A DNA stretch of 64,000 nt from assembly GCF_037414475.1 (NCBI RefSeq), contig NZ_CP147913.1, forward strand, positions 8,752,501 through 8,816,500, given 5' to 3'. The notes below the pieces were generated by a model. It did no database searches. It saw only the letters and a program-made list of their open reading frames with translations, and was not told where the DNA came from. The stretch comes from Myxococcus stipitatus. GTDB taxonomy: Bacteria > Myxococcota > Myxococcia > Myxococcales > Myxococcaceae. Both the position numbers and the translations under genes were made by a program. Shown in pieces: positions 1-9,305 of this stretch. How positions within the stretch are numbered: position 1 is the stretch's first letter; each line of letters begins with the position of its first letter.

Positions 1-1
1 G

Positions 2-262
2 CTGGCCATGGATGAGTTCACCCTCGAGCCAGGCCAGCAATTGACGCGTGAAGTCAGTCGGACTTCTGGTGCGAGCTACCTTGCCGTCGTGGGAGTGTTC
101 AGGCGCCCCGCAGGACAGGTGTGGCGGGCCGTGGAGCGGCTGCCCCAGGTGAGGCCGGAGGACTGCGACCCGGCGAAGAAGGCAGGTGCGCGTGAGTCTT
201 CGATGCGATTCCTCGTCGAGGACTACCGCGTCGAGGCTCGCTCGAGCGAGGTCCGCAGATGA
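2..262 (+). CDS. tssJ: Type VI secretion lipoprotein TssJ, C-terminal part (5' end outside window)
   Basis: The reading frame is open to the left edge, so only the last ~86 codons are visible; an internal ATG at 8 is not taken as the start. The visible part has the TssJ beta-sandwich pattern: an acidic stretch followed by 'LEPGQQL', then 'SYLAVVGVFRRP' and 'VWRAVE', matching the usual ylgVva.fRd...WR core. In the family this is an outer-membrane lipoprotein that holds the TssL-TssM inner-membrane complex; the signal peptide and lipobox would lie upstream. The TGA overlaps the ATG of tssK by 4 bases (ATGA), which indicates translational coupling. The assignment relies on short motifs plus position directly before tssK. 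Confidence 0.75.
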   Translation: MAMDEFTLEPGQQLTREVSRTSGASYLAVVGVFRRPAGQVWRAVERLPQVRPEDCDPAKKAGARESSMRFLVEDYRVEARSSEVRR

Positions 263-1680
263 AGACGCCCCAGCGTGTTGTCTGGTCCGAGGGGATGTTC
301 ATGAATCCCCAGCACCTGCAGCAGGCGGACCTCTATCACGAGGGATTGGTCGCGGCCCGGCTCGGCGCCCTGACGCCGTATGACTGGGGGGTCGTCGAGC
401 AGGAGGTGGATGAGAAGGCACTCGCGGCGGGCCAGTTCCAGCTCCTGCGCTTCACGGGCATCCTCCCGGACGGCCTGCCGCTGTCCTTCGAGCGAGGCCA
501 GCCCGAGGCCCCGCAGACGCGCCCCATCGAGGAGCACTTCAGCGCCAACAAGCGCTCGCTGGATGTGTACCTGGGCGTGGCCCGGGAGCGCGAAGGCATC
601 TCGAGCTACGGCGCGACGGAGGAGTCCACGACGTCGCCGCGCTTCTCGATGGTGAGCCGCTCCGTGCCGGACCTGGCGGCGGCCGAGTCCGTCGTGCCGG
701 TGGCCTTCGCGCAGCGCAACCTCCGGCTGCTCTTCGGCACGGAGCCGCGCGAGGACTACGACGTCATCAAGATCGCCGAGCTGGTGCGGGACCGGACGGG
801 CGCCGTCGCGCTCGCCAGCAACTACATCCCTCCCTGCCTGCGCATCTCCGCCTCGCCGTACGTGCTGGACAGGCTGCGCCAGATCCTCAAGGCGATGCAG
901 GGCAAGCAGCGCGAGCTGGCCGAGGGCCGCCGTCACCGCGACGCCACCGCGCTCGAGTTCTCCGCGGGCGACGTGACGAAGTACCTCCAGCTCAGCGCGC
1001 TCAACGGCCTCATCCCGCAGGTGGCCCACGTGGTGGAGGTCGCGGACCTCAACCCGCAGATGGTGTACCTGCTGCTGTGCCAGGCCGCCGGTCAGCTCTC
1101 CACGTTCTCCGCGGAGGCGGACCCGGGCGACCTGCCCAAGTTCCAGTACACCAACCTGCGCGCCACCTTCGACGGCCTCTTCCAACTGCTCCAGAAGCTG
1201 CTGGATGTCGTGGCCATCGAGCAGTGCATCACGGTGACGTTGGAGTCGCGCAAGGACGGCATGCACCTGGGGCGGCTGGAGGACGAGCGCTTCCTGAAGG
1301 CCGCGCAGTTCATCCTCGCGGTGCGCAGCGACCTGCCGGAGGCGGAGGTCGCCAAGAGCCTGCCGAACCTCTCGAAGATCGCCAGCTTCGTGGAGATTCG
1401 CGACATCATCAAAGCCGCGGCTCCGGGAGTGCCGGTGGAGGTCACCTTCCGCCCTCCGGCCGAGGTGCCGGTGAAGCCGGGCGTGGTGTACTTCTCGCTC
1501 GAGAGCGGCGACCCGTACTGGAAGAACGTCATCAGCGAGCAGAACGTGGCCATCTATCTGCCTCGCCCCTTCGAGCCATCGAAGACCAAGCTGGAACTGC
1601 TCGCGGTCCCCCGGTCAGGCGGCAACGGGAATGGGACCCATGGCGGGAGTTCGGCGAAGAAGAGCGCTGTCAGTCGTTAG
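259..1680 (+). CDS. tssK: Type VI secretion baseplate subunit TssK
   Basis: 473 residues, the usual TssK size. The N-terminus 'VVWSEGMFMNPQHLQQAD' is the family hallmark (WSEGmf..PQHfQQ.D). TssK is a trimeric cytoplasmic adaptor linking the TssEFG wedge to the TssL-TssM membrane complex. The start ATG overlaps the tssJ stop by 4 bases. The last ~20 residues are a low-complexity Gly/Asn/Ser tail that is probably unstructured. It is followed by 92 bases before tssL, the first real gap in this part of the operon. Confidence 0.95.
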   Translation: MKTPQRVVWSEGMFMNPQHLQQADLYHEGLVAARLGALTPYDWGVVEQEVDEKALAAGQFQLLRFTGILPDGLPLSFERGQPEAPQTRPIEEHFSANKRSLDVYLGVAREREGISSYGATEESTTSPRFSMVSRSVPDLAAAESVVPVAFAQRNLRLLFGTEPREDYDVIKIAELVRDRTGAVALASNYIPPCLRISASPYVLDRLRQILKAMQGKQRELAEGRRHRDATALEFSAGDVTKYLQLSALNGLIPQVAHVVEVADLNPQMVYLLLCQAAGQLSTFSAEADPGDLPKFQYTNLRATFDGLFQLLQKLLDVVAIEQCITVTLESRKDGMHLGRLEDERFLKAAQFILAVRSDLPEAEVAKSLPNLSKIASFVEIRDIIKAAAPGVPVEVTFRPPAEVPVKPGVVYFSLESGDPYWKNVISEQNVAIYLPRPFEPSKTKLELLAVPRSGGNGNGTHGGSSAKKSAVSR

Positions 1681-1772
1681 AAGTGGGTTGAGGCGGGGGG
1701 CTGTCCACCACTCTGTCATCGCTGTACCTGGTGGGGCTCCCGGTCATCACGACGGGTGGAGGCATCGACAGG

Positions 1773-2456
1773 ATGGACAGAATCAATTCCATCACGCAGG
1801 AGAGCTTCGGGGCGCTGCTCCAGCTCCGGCAGTTCGGGGACAATGCGCTGCCCGCGGCGGAGCTCGTGCACCGTCAGCTGCGCACGTTCTTCGACCGCAT
1901 GCTCAAGCGCGCCAACGAGCTGGGCTTCGGCCAGCAGGACGCGCAGGAGATTGCCTATCCCATCGTCGCGCTCGCGGATGAGCTGGCCCTGGCTCGCGCT
2001 GACTCGTTTCGGGAGTACTGGCTCGCCAACCTCCTCCAGTTCCACTACTTCAAGGAGAACCGCGCGGGCGACGGGTTCTTCACGCGCCTGGATGAGGTTC
2101 GCAAGGACCCGCAGCGCACCGAGATTCTCCGCGTCTATTACCTATGCCTCCTCTTCGGCTTCCGCGGCCGCTTCCGGGTCCGGGGCGGCGAGCTGGAGCT
2201 GATGCAGCTCACGGAGGCGCTGCAGCGCGAGCTGTCCAAGACGTACCGGTTCGACACGGAGCTGCTCTCGCCCCGGGGCGAGCGGCCGCCCGACAGCGCG
2301 GTGAGCGCCAAGCGGACGTTGCCGCTTCTGGCCATCTCCGGCGCGGCGGTGGTCTTCGCGCTGCTCGTCTACACCGGCCTGCGGATCGGCCTGTCCAGCA
2401 GCGTCTCCTCCCTCATCGAGGAGGTCTCCACCTCCTCCGCGCAGCAGCAACCCTAG
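1773..2456 (+). CDS. tssL: Type VI secretion membrane protein TssL (DotU/IcmH family), short form
   Basis: 227 residues. A GTGGAGG ribosome binding site at 1756-1762 lies 10 bases before the ATG at 1773; an in-frame start at 1731 would put this site inside the gene and is less likely. The cytoplasmic hook domain shows the DotU signature 'EIAYPIVALADELAL' and 'FHYFKENRAGDGFFTRLDE'. One membrane segment lies near the C-terminus (about residues 181-203). No OmpA-like peptidoglycan-binding domain follows, so this is the short TssL type, and cell-wall anchoring would need another protein. In the family TssL pairs with TssM and TssJ in the envelope-spanning complex; tssM follows after 10 bases. Confidence 0.93.
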   Translation: MDRINSITQESFGALLQLRQFGDNALPAAELVHRQLRTFFDRMLKRANELGFGQQDAQEIAYPIVALADELALARADSFREYWLANLLQFHYFKENRAGDGFFTRLDEVRKDPQRTEILRVYYLCLLFGFRGRFRVRGGELELMQLTEALQRELSKTYRFDTELLSPRGERPPDSAVSAKRTLPLLAISGAAVVFALLVYTGLRIGLSSSVSSLIEEVSTSSAQQQP

Positions 2457-2466
2457 GGGGCACGCG

Positions 2467-5400
2467 ATGCTGGCTCTCACCGTGCTCATCGCGGTCTTCA
2501 TCGTCCTGGTGTGGACCGCTGTCCTTTTGCTCAGCCTGCCGCTGTGGGGCGCCATCGTCCCCACCGTGCTGCTGGTGCTCATCATCGTCGCCGCCTATCT
2601 GTTCCAGCGCTTCCAGGCGTCCAAGGCGGCGCGAGACATCGAACGGGAGCTCGGCGCGCAGGCGGACGCCCAGCTCCAGAACGTCCGGCCGGATCAGCAG
2701 GAAGAGATCCAGGCCATGCAGTCGGAGTTCGCCAAGGCGCTCCAGTCGCTCAAGTCCTCCAAGCTGGCGCGGGCGAGGCAGGGCAAGGACGCGCTGTCGG
2801 TGCTGCCCTGGTACATGATCATCGGGCCTCCGGGCTCCGGCAAGAGCACGGCGCTGCGCAACTCGGGCATCCAGTTCCCGTACCTCTCGTCGCGCGGCGG
2901 CGGCGTGAAGGGCGTGGGTGGTACGCGCAACTGTGAGTGGTGGCTGACCAACGAGGGCGTCATCCTCGACACAGCGGGCCGCTACACCACGGAGGACGAC
3001 GACCGCGAGGAGTGGCTGAGCTTCCTGGACATGCTCAAGCGCAACCGCCCACGCAAGCCCGTCAACGGACTGGTGGTGGCGGTGAGCGTGGGGGACCTCA
3101 TCGGCATCGACGAGGAGCAGTCGGTGCAGCTCGCGCAGACCATCCGCGAGCGCCTGGACGAGGTGATGGAGCGATTGAAGATGATCGTTCCGGTCTATGT
3201 GATGTTCACCAAGTGCGACCTGCTCGCGGGCTTCGTCGACGTGTTCGGCGACCTGGCGAAGACGGAGCGCGGGCAGATCTGGGGCTTCACGGTCCGGCCC
3301 GAGGACGCGCGGGACAACATCGGCGAGACATTCCTCACGCGCTTCGACGAGCTGGCCGAGGTGGTGGGGCAGCGCTGCACCGTGCGCATCGGCGCCGAGC
3401 GCCACCCGGAGACGCGCGAGCGCATCTTCCGCTTCCCCCAGCAGTTCGAGGGACTGCGCTCGAACCTCGTCGAGTTCGTGCAGGCGCTCTTCGCGGAGAA
3501 CGTCTACGCGGACACGCCGGTGATGCGCGGCGTGTACTTCACGAGCGGCACGCAGGAGGGCAGCCCCATCGACCGCGTGATGAACGCGATGGCGGACGCC
3601 TTCGGCATTCGTCGCACCACGACGCCCGACGGCGGACGTCCGGCGGTGGAGGCGCGCAGCTACTTCCTGCGGGACATGTTCGCGGAGGTGGTGTTCCCCG
3701 ACCAGAACCTCGCGATGCTCAGCTCGGCGGAGGTGCAGCGGCAGAAGCGCATCCAGCTCGCCTACGCGGGCGGCTGCTTCGCGCTCGCGCTGCTCATCCT
3801 GCTGTTCCCCACGCTCTCCTTCGTCAAGAACCGCCGCTTCATCCAGACGACGCTGGTGATGGCCCAGGCGCTCAAGCTGCAAGAGGCGGGAGCCACGGGC
3901 GCGGGGCCCATGGTGGACGCCATGCTCCCCATGCGGCAGCAGATCGACAAGCTGCTGGAGTGGGAGCATGAGGGCCCGCCCGCGGGGATGCGCTTCGGCC
4001 TGTATCGGGGAGACGAACTCATCGCGCCCCTGGGCTCGTTCTACGGCGCCACCGTGCGCCGGGTGCTCGTCGAGCCCGTGCTGAACTCCGACCTGAAGGA
4101 GATGAAGACCTGGGTCGAGGAGCAGCGGCAGGGGGATGAGACGCCGACGGGCCGTGAGTACGCGCGCTACTTCGACCGGCTGAAGCTGCACCTGCTGCTC
4201 TCGGGACCGCGCACCGCTCGTGAGCCGGAGATGGGAGACGGGGTGCGCTCCTGGCTGGTGAAGAGCCTCACCGAGCGATGGGGACGCAAGCCCGGCTTCT
4301 TGGACAGCGCGCATCGCACGACCCAGATGTCTAGCCATGTCGACTCGTTCGTGAAGCTGTTGGCGCAGGACTCCAGCCTGGCCTTCACGCGCAACGACAA
4401 GGTGGTGCGCGACGTGCGTGTGGTGTTGGACCGGTTGCCGTTCTCCACGCTCGCCCTGGAGCAGCTCATCGCCGATGTGGGGCGTGAGGGGTACGACATC
4501 ACCATCGCCAGCATCCTGGGCAGCACCGCGCAGCACATCCAGGGGAAGGAGCGGGTGCGCGGAGCCTTCACGCGCAAGGGCTGGGACTCCGTGGTGTCAG
4601 CGAAGCTGGAGCACCCGCTGCAGGGCGCGGACATCTGGGTCCTCGACAAGGACACCAACGCGACCAACGAACTGGAGCTGGAGCGGCAAGAGCGCGAGCT
4701 CCGGTCGAAGTACTACAGGTATTACATCGAGGAGTGGCAGAAGTTCCTCGGGGAGCTCGAGGTCAAGCCGCCCAAGAACTCCACCGAAGCGCTGGCCATG
4801 CTGGAGGACCTCACCCGAGGCGAGCCTCCTCCTCTGGCGCGGCTCTTCCGCGCTGTCGCCAACAACGTCCGCTTGGGCGAGGAGTCGGGCCTGTTGGATG
4901 CCGCGAAGGAAAGCGGCGTGCTCGACAAGTTGAAGGGGAAGCTGACGGGCGGGAAGGGCAAGGAAGCCACCAGGCTGGCGAACTTCGCCGATGACGCGGT
5001 GAATGGGGGGGCATCGCCAGACGGCGAAGAGGTCTTCACCGAGCACAGCGTGAGGGCGAGGTTCAAGCCGCTGACCGATTTCGGCGCGCCGCCGGTCCAG
5101 AAGAACAAGGGGCCGGATGCTCCGCCTCCGGAGTCCATCCCGCTGGACCTCTACCAGGAGCAGCTCCAGTTCCTTCGCGACGCGCAGCGCGCCGCGATAG
5201 AGAGCCAGGACGAGTCTCCCGCGATGATGGCTCGCGTCCAGACCGCGCGGGTTCGCGTCCAGTCCCTCATCCAGGCGCAGGACCCGCTCTGGCGGCCTCG
5301 CATCGAGGCGCTGTTGTGGCCGCCCATCGAGGCCATCTCCGAGCTGACCCTCAAGGAAGCCGGAGGCAAGGCGAGCGACCAGTGGTGCAGCGAGGTGGCC

Positions 5401-6141
5401 ACCGCGTTCAAGCAGAAGCTCGCGGGGCACTATCCCTTCAACCGCAATGGCCAGGACGCGGCGGTGGCCGACGTGGGTGACTTCTTCCGGCCGGAGTCGG
5501 GGACGCTCTGGGGGTTCTACGGCAGCGTCTTGAAGAGCCACGTCGAGCAGTCGGGGAGCCGCTTCAAGTTCGTCACCCGGGCGGGCCGCGCGGGCGGCAA
5601 CCTGTACTACGGCTCCGTGCTGACGTTCCTCTCGCGTTCGCGAGAGATCTCCGAGTCGCTCTTCGCCCCCCGGGACGCAGAGCCGGGCATGAGTTTCACC
5701 TTCCACATCCGGCCCTCGCCCAAGCTCTCGTCCATCCGCTTCACCGTGGACGGGCAGTCGGTCGACTACAACAACGGCCCGGAGGAGTGGCACAAGTTCG
5801 AGTGGCCGGGGAAGGGCGGCAAGTCGCAGGGCGCGTCCATCAAGGTGCGCAACAACCGCGGCCAGCCGGAGACCGTCGAGCAGGAGGGCGAATGGGGTTT
5901 GTTCCGCCTGCTGGAAGAGGGCACGGCTCGCGTCGAGGGCGGCGCCCGGGTGTTCTCGGTGACGTGGGCGCTTCCGTCCTCGGATACGGAAGTGGTCATC
6001 GACTTCAAGCCGTCGCGCAGCGCCTCGCCGTTCTTCGGGGTCACCGCGGGCCGCAACGCCAAGCTCATGCAGCCGTTCCGCATGCCGGGTGTTCAGCCTC
6101 CACGCGTCATCGCCAAGGGAGGCTCGGGATGCTCGGGGTAA
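2467..6141 (+). CDS. tssM: Type VI secretion membrane protein TssM (IcmF family)
   Basis: 1224 residues, typical TssM length. Two membrane segments occupy about residues 3-45 and a third lies near 430-455, leaving a large periplasmic region. A P-loop 'GPPGSGKST' is present near residues 120-128 with a following 'DTAGRY' Walker-B-like motif, so this TssM keeps an intact NTP-binding site, which not all family members do. The C-terminal beta-rich region near 1060-1200 is where TssJ binds in the family. The stop overlaps the start of tagF, and spacing to tssL is 10 bases, so J-K-L-M form the membrane-complex part of one transcript. Confidence 0.96.
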   Translation: MLALTVLIAVFIVLVWTAVLLLSLPLWGAIVPTVLLVLIIVAAYLFQRFQASKAARDIERELGAQADAQLQNVRPDQQEEIQAMQSEFAKALQSLKSSKLARARQGKDALSVLPWYMIIGPPGSGKSTALRNSGIQFPYLSSRGGGVKGVGGTRNCEWWLTNEGVILDTAGRYTTEDDDREEWLSFLDMLKRNRPRKPVNGLVVAVSVGDLIGIDEEQSVQLAQTIRERLDEVMERLKMIVPVYVMFTKCDLLAGFVDVFGDLAKTERGQIWGFTVRPEDARDNIGETFLTRFDELAEVVGQRCTVRIGAERHPETRERIFRFPQQFEGLRSNLVEFVQALFAENVYADTPVMRGVYFTSGTQEGSPIDRVMNAMADAFGIRRTTTPDGGRPAVEARSYFLRDMFAEVVFPDQNLAMLSSAEVQRQKRIQLAYAGGCFALALLILLFPTLSFVKNRRFIQTTLVMAQALKLQEAGATGAGPMVDAMLPMRQQIDKLLEWEHEGPPAGMRFGLYRGDELIAPLGSFYGATVRRVLVEPVLNSDLKEMKTWVEEQRQGDETPTGREYARYFDRLKLHLLLSGPRTAREPEMGDGVRSWLVKSLTERWGRKPGFLDSAHRTTQMSSHVDSFVKLLAQDSSLAFTRNDKVVRDVRVVLDRLPFSTLALEQLIADVGREGYDITIASILGSTAQHIQGKERVRGAFTRKGWDSVVSAKLEHPLQGADIWVLDKDTNATNELELERQERELRSKYYRYYIEEWQKFLGELEVKPPKNSTEALAMLEDLTRGEPPPLARLFRAVANNVRLGEESGLLDAAKESGVLDKLKGKLTGGKGKEATRLANFADDAVNGGASPDGEEVFTEHSVRARFKPLTDFGAPPVQKNKGPDAPPPESIPLDLYQEQLQFLRDAQRAAIESQDESPAMMARVQTARVRVQSLIQAQDPLWRPRIEALLWPPIEAISELTLKEAGGKASDQWCSEVATAFKQKLAGHYPFNRNGQDAAVADVGDFFRPESGTLWGFYGSVLKSHVEQSGSRFKFVTRAGRAGGNLYYGSVLTFLSRSREISESLFAPRDAEPGMSFTFHIRPSPKLSSIRFTVDGQSVDYNNGPEEWHKFEWPGKGGKSQGASIKVRNNRGQPETVEQEGEWGLFRLLEEGTARVEGGARVFSVTWALPSSDTEVVIDFKPSRSASPFFGVTAGRNAKLMQPFRMPGVQPPRVIAKGGSGCSG

Positions 6142-7067
6142 TGGGGCGCAACCAGGTTGCGTTACTGGGCAAGGCGCCGTGTCAGGGGGACTTCATCCGC
6201 TGGAACGCGGCGGACCCCGTCTCCCAGGCCTTCCATCGCTGGCTGGAGGAGTCACACGAGGCGGTGCGCCGGGCCAACACCCAGCTGTCGGCGTTGCCCA
6301 CGGGCTTCGTCTTCACGGTGCCCGGAGGCCGTCAGGTGCTCGTGGGGACCCTGGCGACGAGCACCGACAAGGTCGGGCGCATCTTCCCGCTCGCGGTCTA
6401 CGTGACGATGGATGCCTCGGGCGCCGCGGAGCACTTCCCCTCGCTGCCGGACAGCTTCAGGCCGTTCTTCGCGGCGGGCAGCCAGTTGCTCGCGGACGCG
6501 GCGACGCTGTCCGTGAGCGACCTGGAGGCGAGGGTCGCGGGGCTCGCCGCTGTCTCCTCGGGAGACTCGATGGGCGCGGAGGCTCAACGCCGGCGGGTCC
6601 TGGGCAGCCCCGTCGCGCCGCTGGTCCAGCAGTTCCAGGCCGACGGTGCTCCCGCGGGCGCGCCGTACTACGCCTTCAACACCTTCGTGAAGGCCTGCCA
6701 GGCCGAGCAGGGCAAGGAGCCCTCGAAGCCGGGCGTGACGCTGGAGTGTCCCTTCCCGGAGTCGTTGGGGCCGCATGGCTGGTTGGAGCTCGCGAAGCGG
6801 CAGCTCAAGTGGCGCTCGCTGCCTCCCGCGATGTTCTGGCATGCGGGCCCCGCGCCGCGGCTCTTCCTGTCCATCGGGACGCCGGGCAGCGCGGTGCTCA
6901 TGCACCTGGCGAAGCCGGGTCACTCCAGCATGAAGGTCTGGCCGCTGCACACGAAGCAGGCCTCCGCCATCGAGAGCGCACGCAACGCGCTCTCACCCGC
7001 GCGGAGACAGGCGCTCGAGGACTCCAACACCACGGTCGAGGCTTTCCTCAACGCCTTCGGCACGTGA
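6129..7067 (+). CDS. tagF: Type VI secretion-associated protein TagF
   Basis: 312 residues. It begins 'VALLGKAPCQGDFIRWNA', the TagF opening (GklP..GDFirr), followed by 'DKVGRIFPLAVY' and a C-terminal 'MFWHAGPAPRLFLSIG'. In Pseudomonas TagF is a post-translational repressor of T6SS assembly that acts with the FHA protein Fha1; the FHA gene here lies at 17497. The ATG at 6129 has AGGGAGG at 6116-6122, six bases upstream, and overlaps tssM by 13 bases; an alternative ATG at 6141 overlaps the tssM stop (TAATG). No fused PppA phosphatase domain is seen. Confidence 0.88.
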   Translation: MLGVMGRNQVALLGKAPCQGDFIRWNAADPVSQAFHRWLEESHEAVRRANTQLSALPTGFVFTVPGGRQVLVGTLATSTDKVGRIFPLAVYVTMDASGAAEHFPSLPDSFRPFFAAGSQLLADAATLSVSDLEARVAGLAAVSSGDSMGAEAQRRRVLGSPVAPLVQQFQADGAPAGAPYYAFNTFVKACQAEQGKEPSKPGVTLECPFPESLGPHGWLELAKRQLKWRSLPPAMFWHAGPAPRLFLSIGTPGSAVLMHLAKPGHSSMKVWPLHTKQASAIESARNALSPARRQALEDSNTTVEAFLNAFGT

Positions 7068-7101
7068 GCGCGGCGAACCGCACGATGAAAGGAGGGGGCA
7101 C

Positions 7102-8745
7102 ATGGCGGTCACACTGGAGCAACTGACGGAGCGGGCGAAGCAGTGGATTGAGCCGGTGTCGGCGGACGCGCCCGCGGGCAAGGCGGCCAAGGCCGACCCC
7201 GCCTATCTGGAAGTGCTCGCCGAGATGGCCAAGCTGGAGTCCGTCTCCGGTGGCACGGTCGACTGGAACCTCGTGCTGGGCTCCAGCGGCAAGGTGCTCC
7301 AGGCGACGTCGAAGGACCTGCGCATCGCCACCTATCTGGCGCACTGCCTCTACCAGACGCAGGGCCTCGACGGGCTCGCGACGGGACTGGTGGTCGTCTC
7401 CGAAATCATGGACCGCTACTGGCCCACGCTCTTCCCCGAGCTGGCGCGCATGCGGGGCCGAGCCAACGTGATGACGTGGCTGGTGGAGCGCACCTCCGCG
7501 CATCTCCCCACGTTGGAAGTCTCGGCCAGCGACCGCCCCCGCGTCGAAGCGCTCGAGGTCGCCGCCAGGCGTCTGTCGGAAGTGGCTCGGCAGAAGTTCG
7601 AGGCCAACGGGCCCGCGATGCGTCCCTTGTTGGAGAGCGTCCAGCGGCTCATGGCGTCGCTGCCCGCGGATGCGCCGCCTCCACCGCCGCCGCCCGTGGC
7701 GGCCGCGCCACCCAAGCCCGCACCGACGCCTGTCGCCGCGCCACCACCACCTCCCGTGGCGCCCGTCGCCGCGCCAACGCCCGCACCCGTGTCCGCGCAG
7801 GCCATGCCCGCGGTGGGCTCATTGGCGAGCGCGGACGCGGCGGTCGACTTCCTTCGGCAGACGGGCACCGCGCTCATCAGCGCCGCGGGAGTCGTCCGAG
7901 GCGCGTCGCCCGCGGACCCGCTGTCGTACCGGCTGCTGCGCGTCGGGCTCTACCTGCACCTGGCCCAACCTCCACCGGCGGATGCCAGCGGCAAGACGAG
8001 CATCCCCGTGCCGCCGGAGAACCTGCGCGCGAACCTGGAGCGCATGGCGGCCAACGGGCGCTGGGCGCCGCTGCTGGAGGAGTCCGAGGGGACTCTCAGC
8101 CAGCATCGCTTCTTCTTGGACCTGCACTTCCTGAGCGCGCGAGCGCTGGGCGAGTTGGGGCACACCGCGGCGCGGCAGGCGTTGATGGCGGAGCTGGCGT
8201 CCTGGCTGAATCGGATGCCGGCCGTGCAGGGGTTTCTTTTCGGTGACGGCACACCCGTCGCGTCACCCGAGACACGGACGTGGCTGGAGTCCATCGTCGC
8301 ACCGCCTGGGTCCGCCGTGGCGCCGTCCTCATCCTCGAGCGCCGAGACAGACAAGTCAGACAGCTCCGCGGACGTGGTCGCCGAGGCACGCAAGCTGTTG
8401 TCGGCAGGCAACGCTGCGGGCGCGGTGAACCTTCTCCAGGAGCAGGTGGGTGCTGCGGGCACGGGTCGAAAGCGATTCCAAGCCCGGCTCACCCTCGCGA
8501 AGCTCTGCGCGGCGGCGGGCCAGACCCACGTGGCGCGTGCCCTCTATGAAGTCCTCGACCGCGAGTCGTTGGAGCGGGGTCTCGATTCGTGGGAACCGAA
8601 GTTGTCGGCGGAGTGTCTGGAAGGATGGCTTGCCCTCTCACGTCCTCCGCCAAAGTCGCCTGAGGCGCTGGTGTCTGACTTCACCGCCCGTTATCATCGG
8701 CTTTGTCTGCTTGAGCCGAGTGCCGCGCTGAAGGTGGCGCCCTAA
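7102..8745 (+). CDS. tssA: Type VI secretion cap protein TssA
   Basis: 547 residues. A very strong ribosome binding site (AAAGGAGGGGG) precedes the ATG. The N-terminal ImpA_N domain (about 10-130) contains 'VDWNLVLGSSGKVLQATSKDLRIATYLAHCLY' and 'MDRYWPTLFPE', the conserved hallmarks. A proline/alanine-rich linker (about residues 192-235) separates it from a helical middle domain and a C-terminal domain of the longer TssA type. TssA primes and caps sheath polymerisation at the baseplate. It opens the A-B-C-D-E-F-G-H block, with tssB 26 bases downstream. Confidence 0.93.
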   Translation: MAVTLEQLTERAKQWIEPVSADAPAGKAAKADPAYLEVLAEMAKLESVSGGTVDWNLVLGSSGKVLQATSKDLRIATYLAHCLYQTQGLDGLATGLVVVSEIMDRYWPTLFPELARMRGRANVMTWLVERTSAHLPTLEVSASDRPRVEALEVAARRLSEVARQKFEANGPAMRPLLESVQRLMASLPADAPPPPPPPVAAAPPKPAPTPVAAPPPPPVAPVAAPTPAPVSAQAMPAVGSLASADAAVDFLRQTGTALISAAGVVRGASPADPLSYRLLRVGLYLHLAQPPPADASGKTSIPVPPENLRANLERMAANGRWAPLLEESEGTLSQHRFFLDLHFLSARALGELGHTAARQALMAELASWLNRMPAVQGFLFGDGTPVASPETRTWLESIVAPPGSAVAPSSSSSAETDKSDSSADVVAEARKLLSAGNAAGAVNLLQEQVGAAGTGRKRFQARLTLAKLCAAAGQTHVARALYEVLDRESLERGLDSWEPKLSAECLEGWLALSRPPPKSPEALVSDFTARYHRLCLLEPSAALKVAP

Positions 8746-8771
8746 AGCCAACCCAACCAGGAGGTCGTGCG

Positions 8772-9266
8772 GTGAGCAAGGAAGGTTCTGTGGCGCCGAA
8801 GGAGCGCGTCAACATTGTCTATAAGTCGGACACTGGGAATGCGCAGTCGGAAGTGGAGCTGCCGCTCAAGGTGCTCGTGGTGGGAGACTTCACGGGCCGC
8901 CAGGATGAGCGTCCCGTGGAGGAGCGGGCGCCCATCAACATCGACAAGGGCAACTTCAATGAGGTGATGGCCAAGCAGGGGCTGTCGTTGGACGCGAGCG
9001 TGCCGAACAAGCTCTCCGACGACCCGGACGCGAGCATGTCTGTCGCGTTGAAGTTCCAGAACCTGTCGGACTTCACCCCGGAGGGAATTGTCAATCAGGT
9101 GCCGGAGCTGCGTCAGCTCCTGGAGCTGCGCGCGGCGCTCAACGCCCTCAAGGGCCCCTTGGGCAACGTGCCGGCCTTCCGCAAGAAGATCCAGACGTTG
9201 CTCGGCGACTCCGAGGGACGTCTGAAGCTCATGGCGGAATTGGGGCTGGACAAGAAAGCCGACTAG
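8772..9266 (+). CDS. tssB: Type VI secretion contractile sheath small subunit TssB
   Basis: 164 residues, the standard size. GTG start with AGGAGG just upstream. The pattern 'ELPLKVLVVGDFTGR', then 'NFNEVMAKQGLSLDASVPNKL' and 'DFTPEGIVNQVPELRQLLELRAAL', is diagnostic for TssB/VipA. TssB and TssC interlock into the contractile sheath around the Hcp tube; the helix near the C-terminus is the region recognised by ClpV in the family. It lies 39 bases before tssC. Confidence 0.97.
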   Translation: MSKEGSVAPKERVNIVYKSDTGNAQSEVELPLKVLVVGDFTGRQDERPVEERAPINIDKGNFNEVMAKQGLSLDASVPNKLSDDPDASMSVALKFQNLSDFTPEGIVNQVPELRQLLELRAALNALKGPLGNVPAFRKKIQTLLGDSEGRLKLMAELGLDKKAD

Positions 9267-9305
9267 GCCGCGACTTGCAACGCATTCACAAAAGGCGTGA
9301 CACAG

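Noticed and set aside
2413..4536. Long - strand frame inside tssM
   Set aside because: Arg/His/Leu-rich antisense of a clear TssM gene; typical GC-driven shadow.
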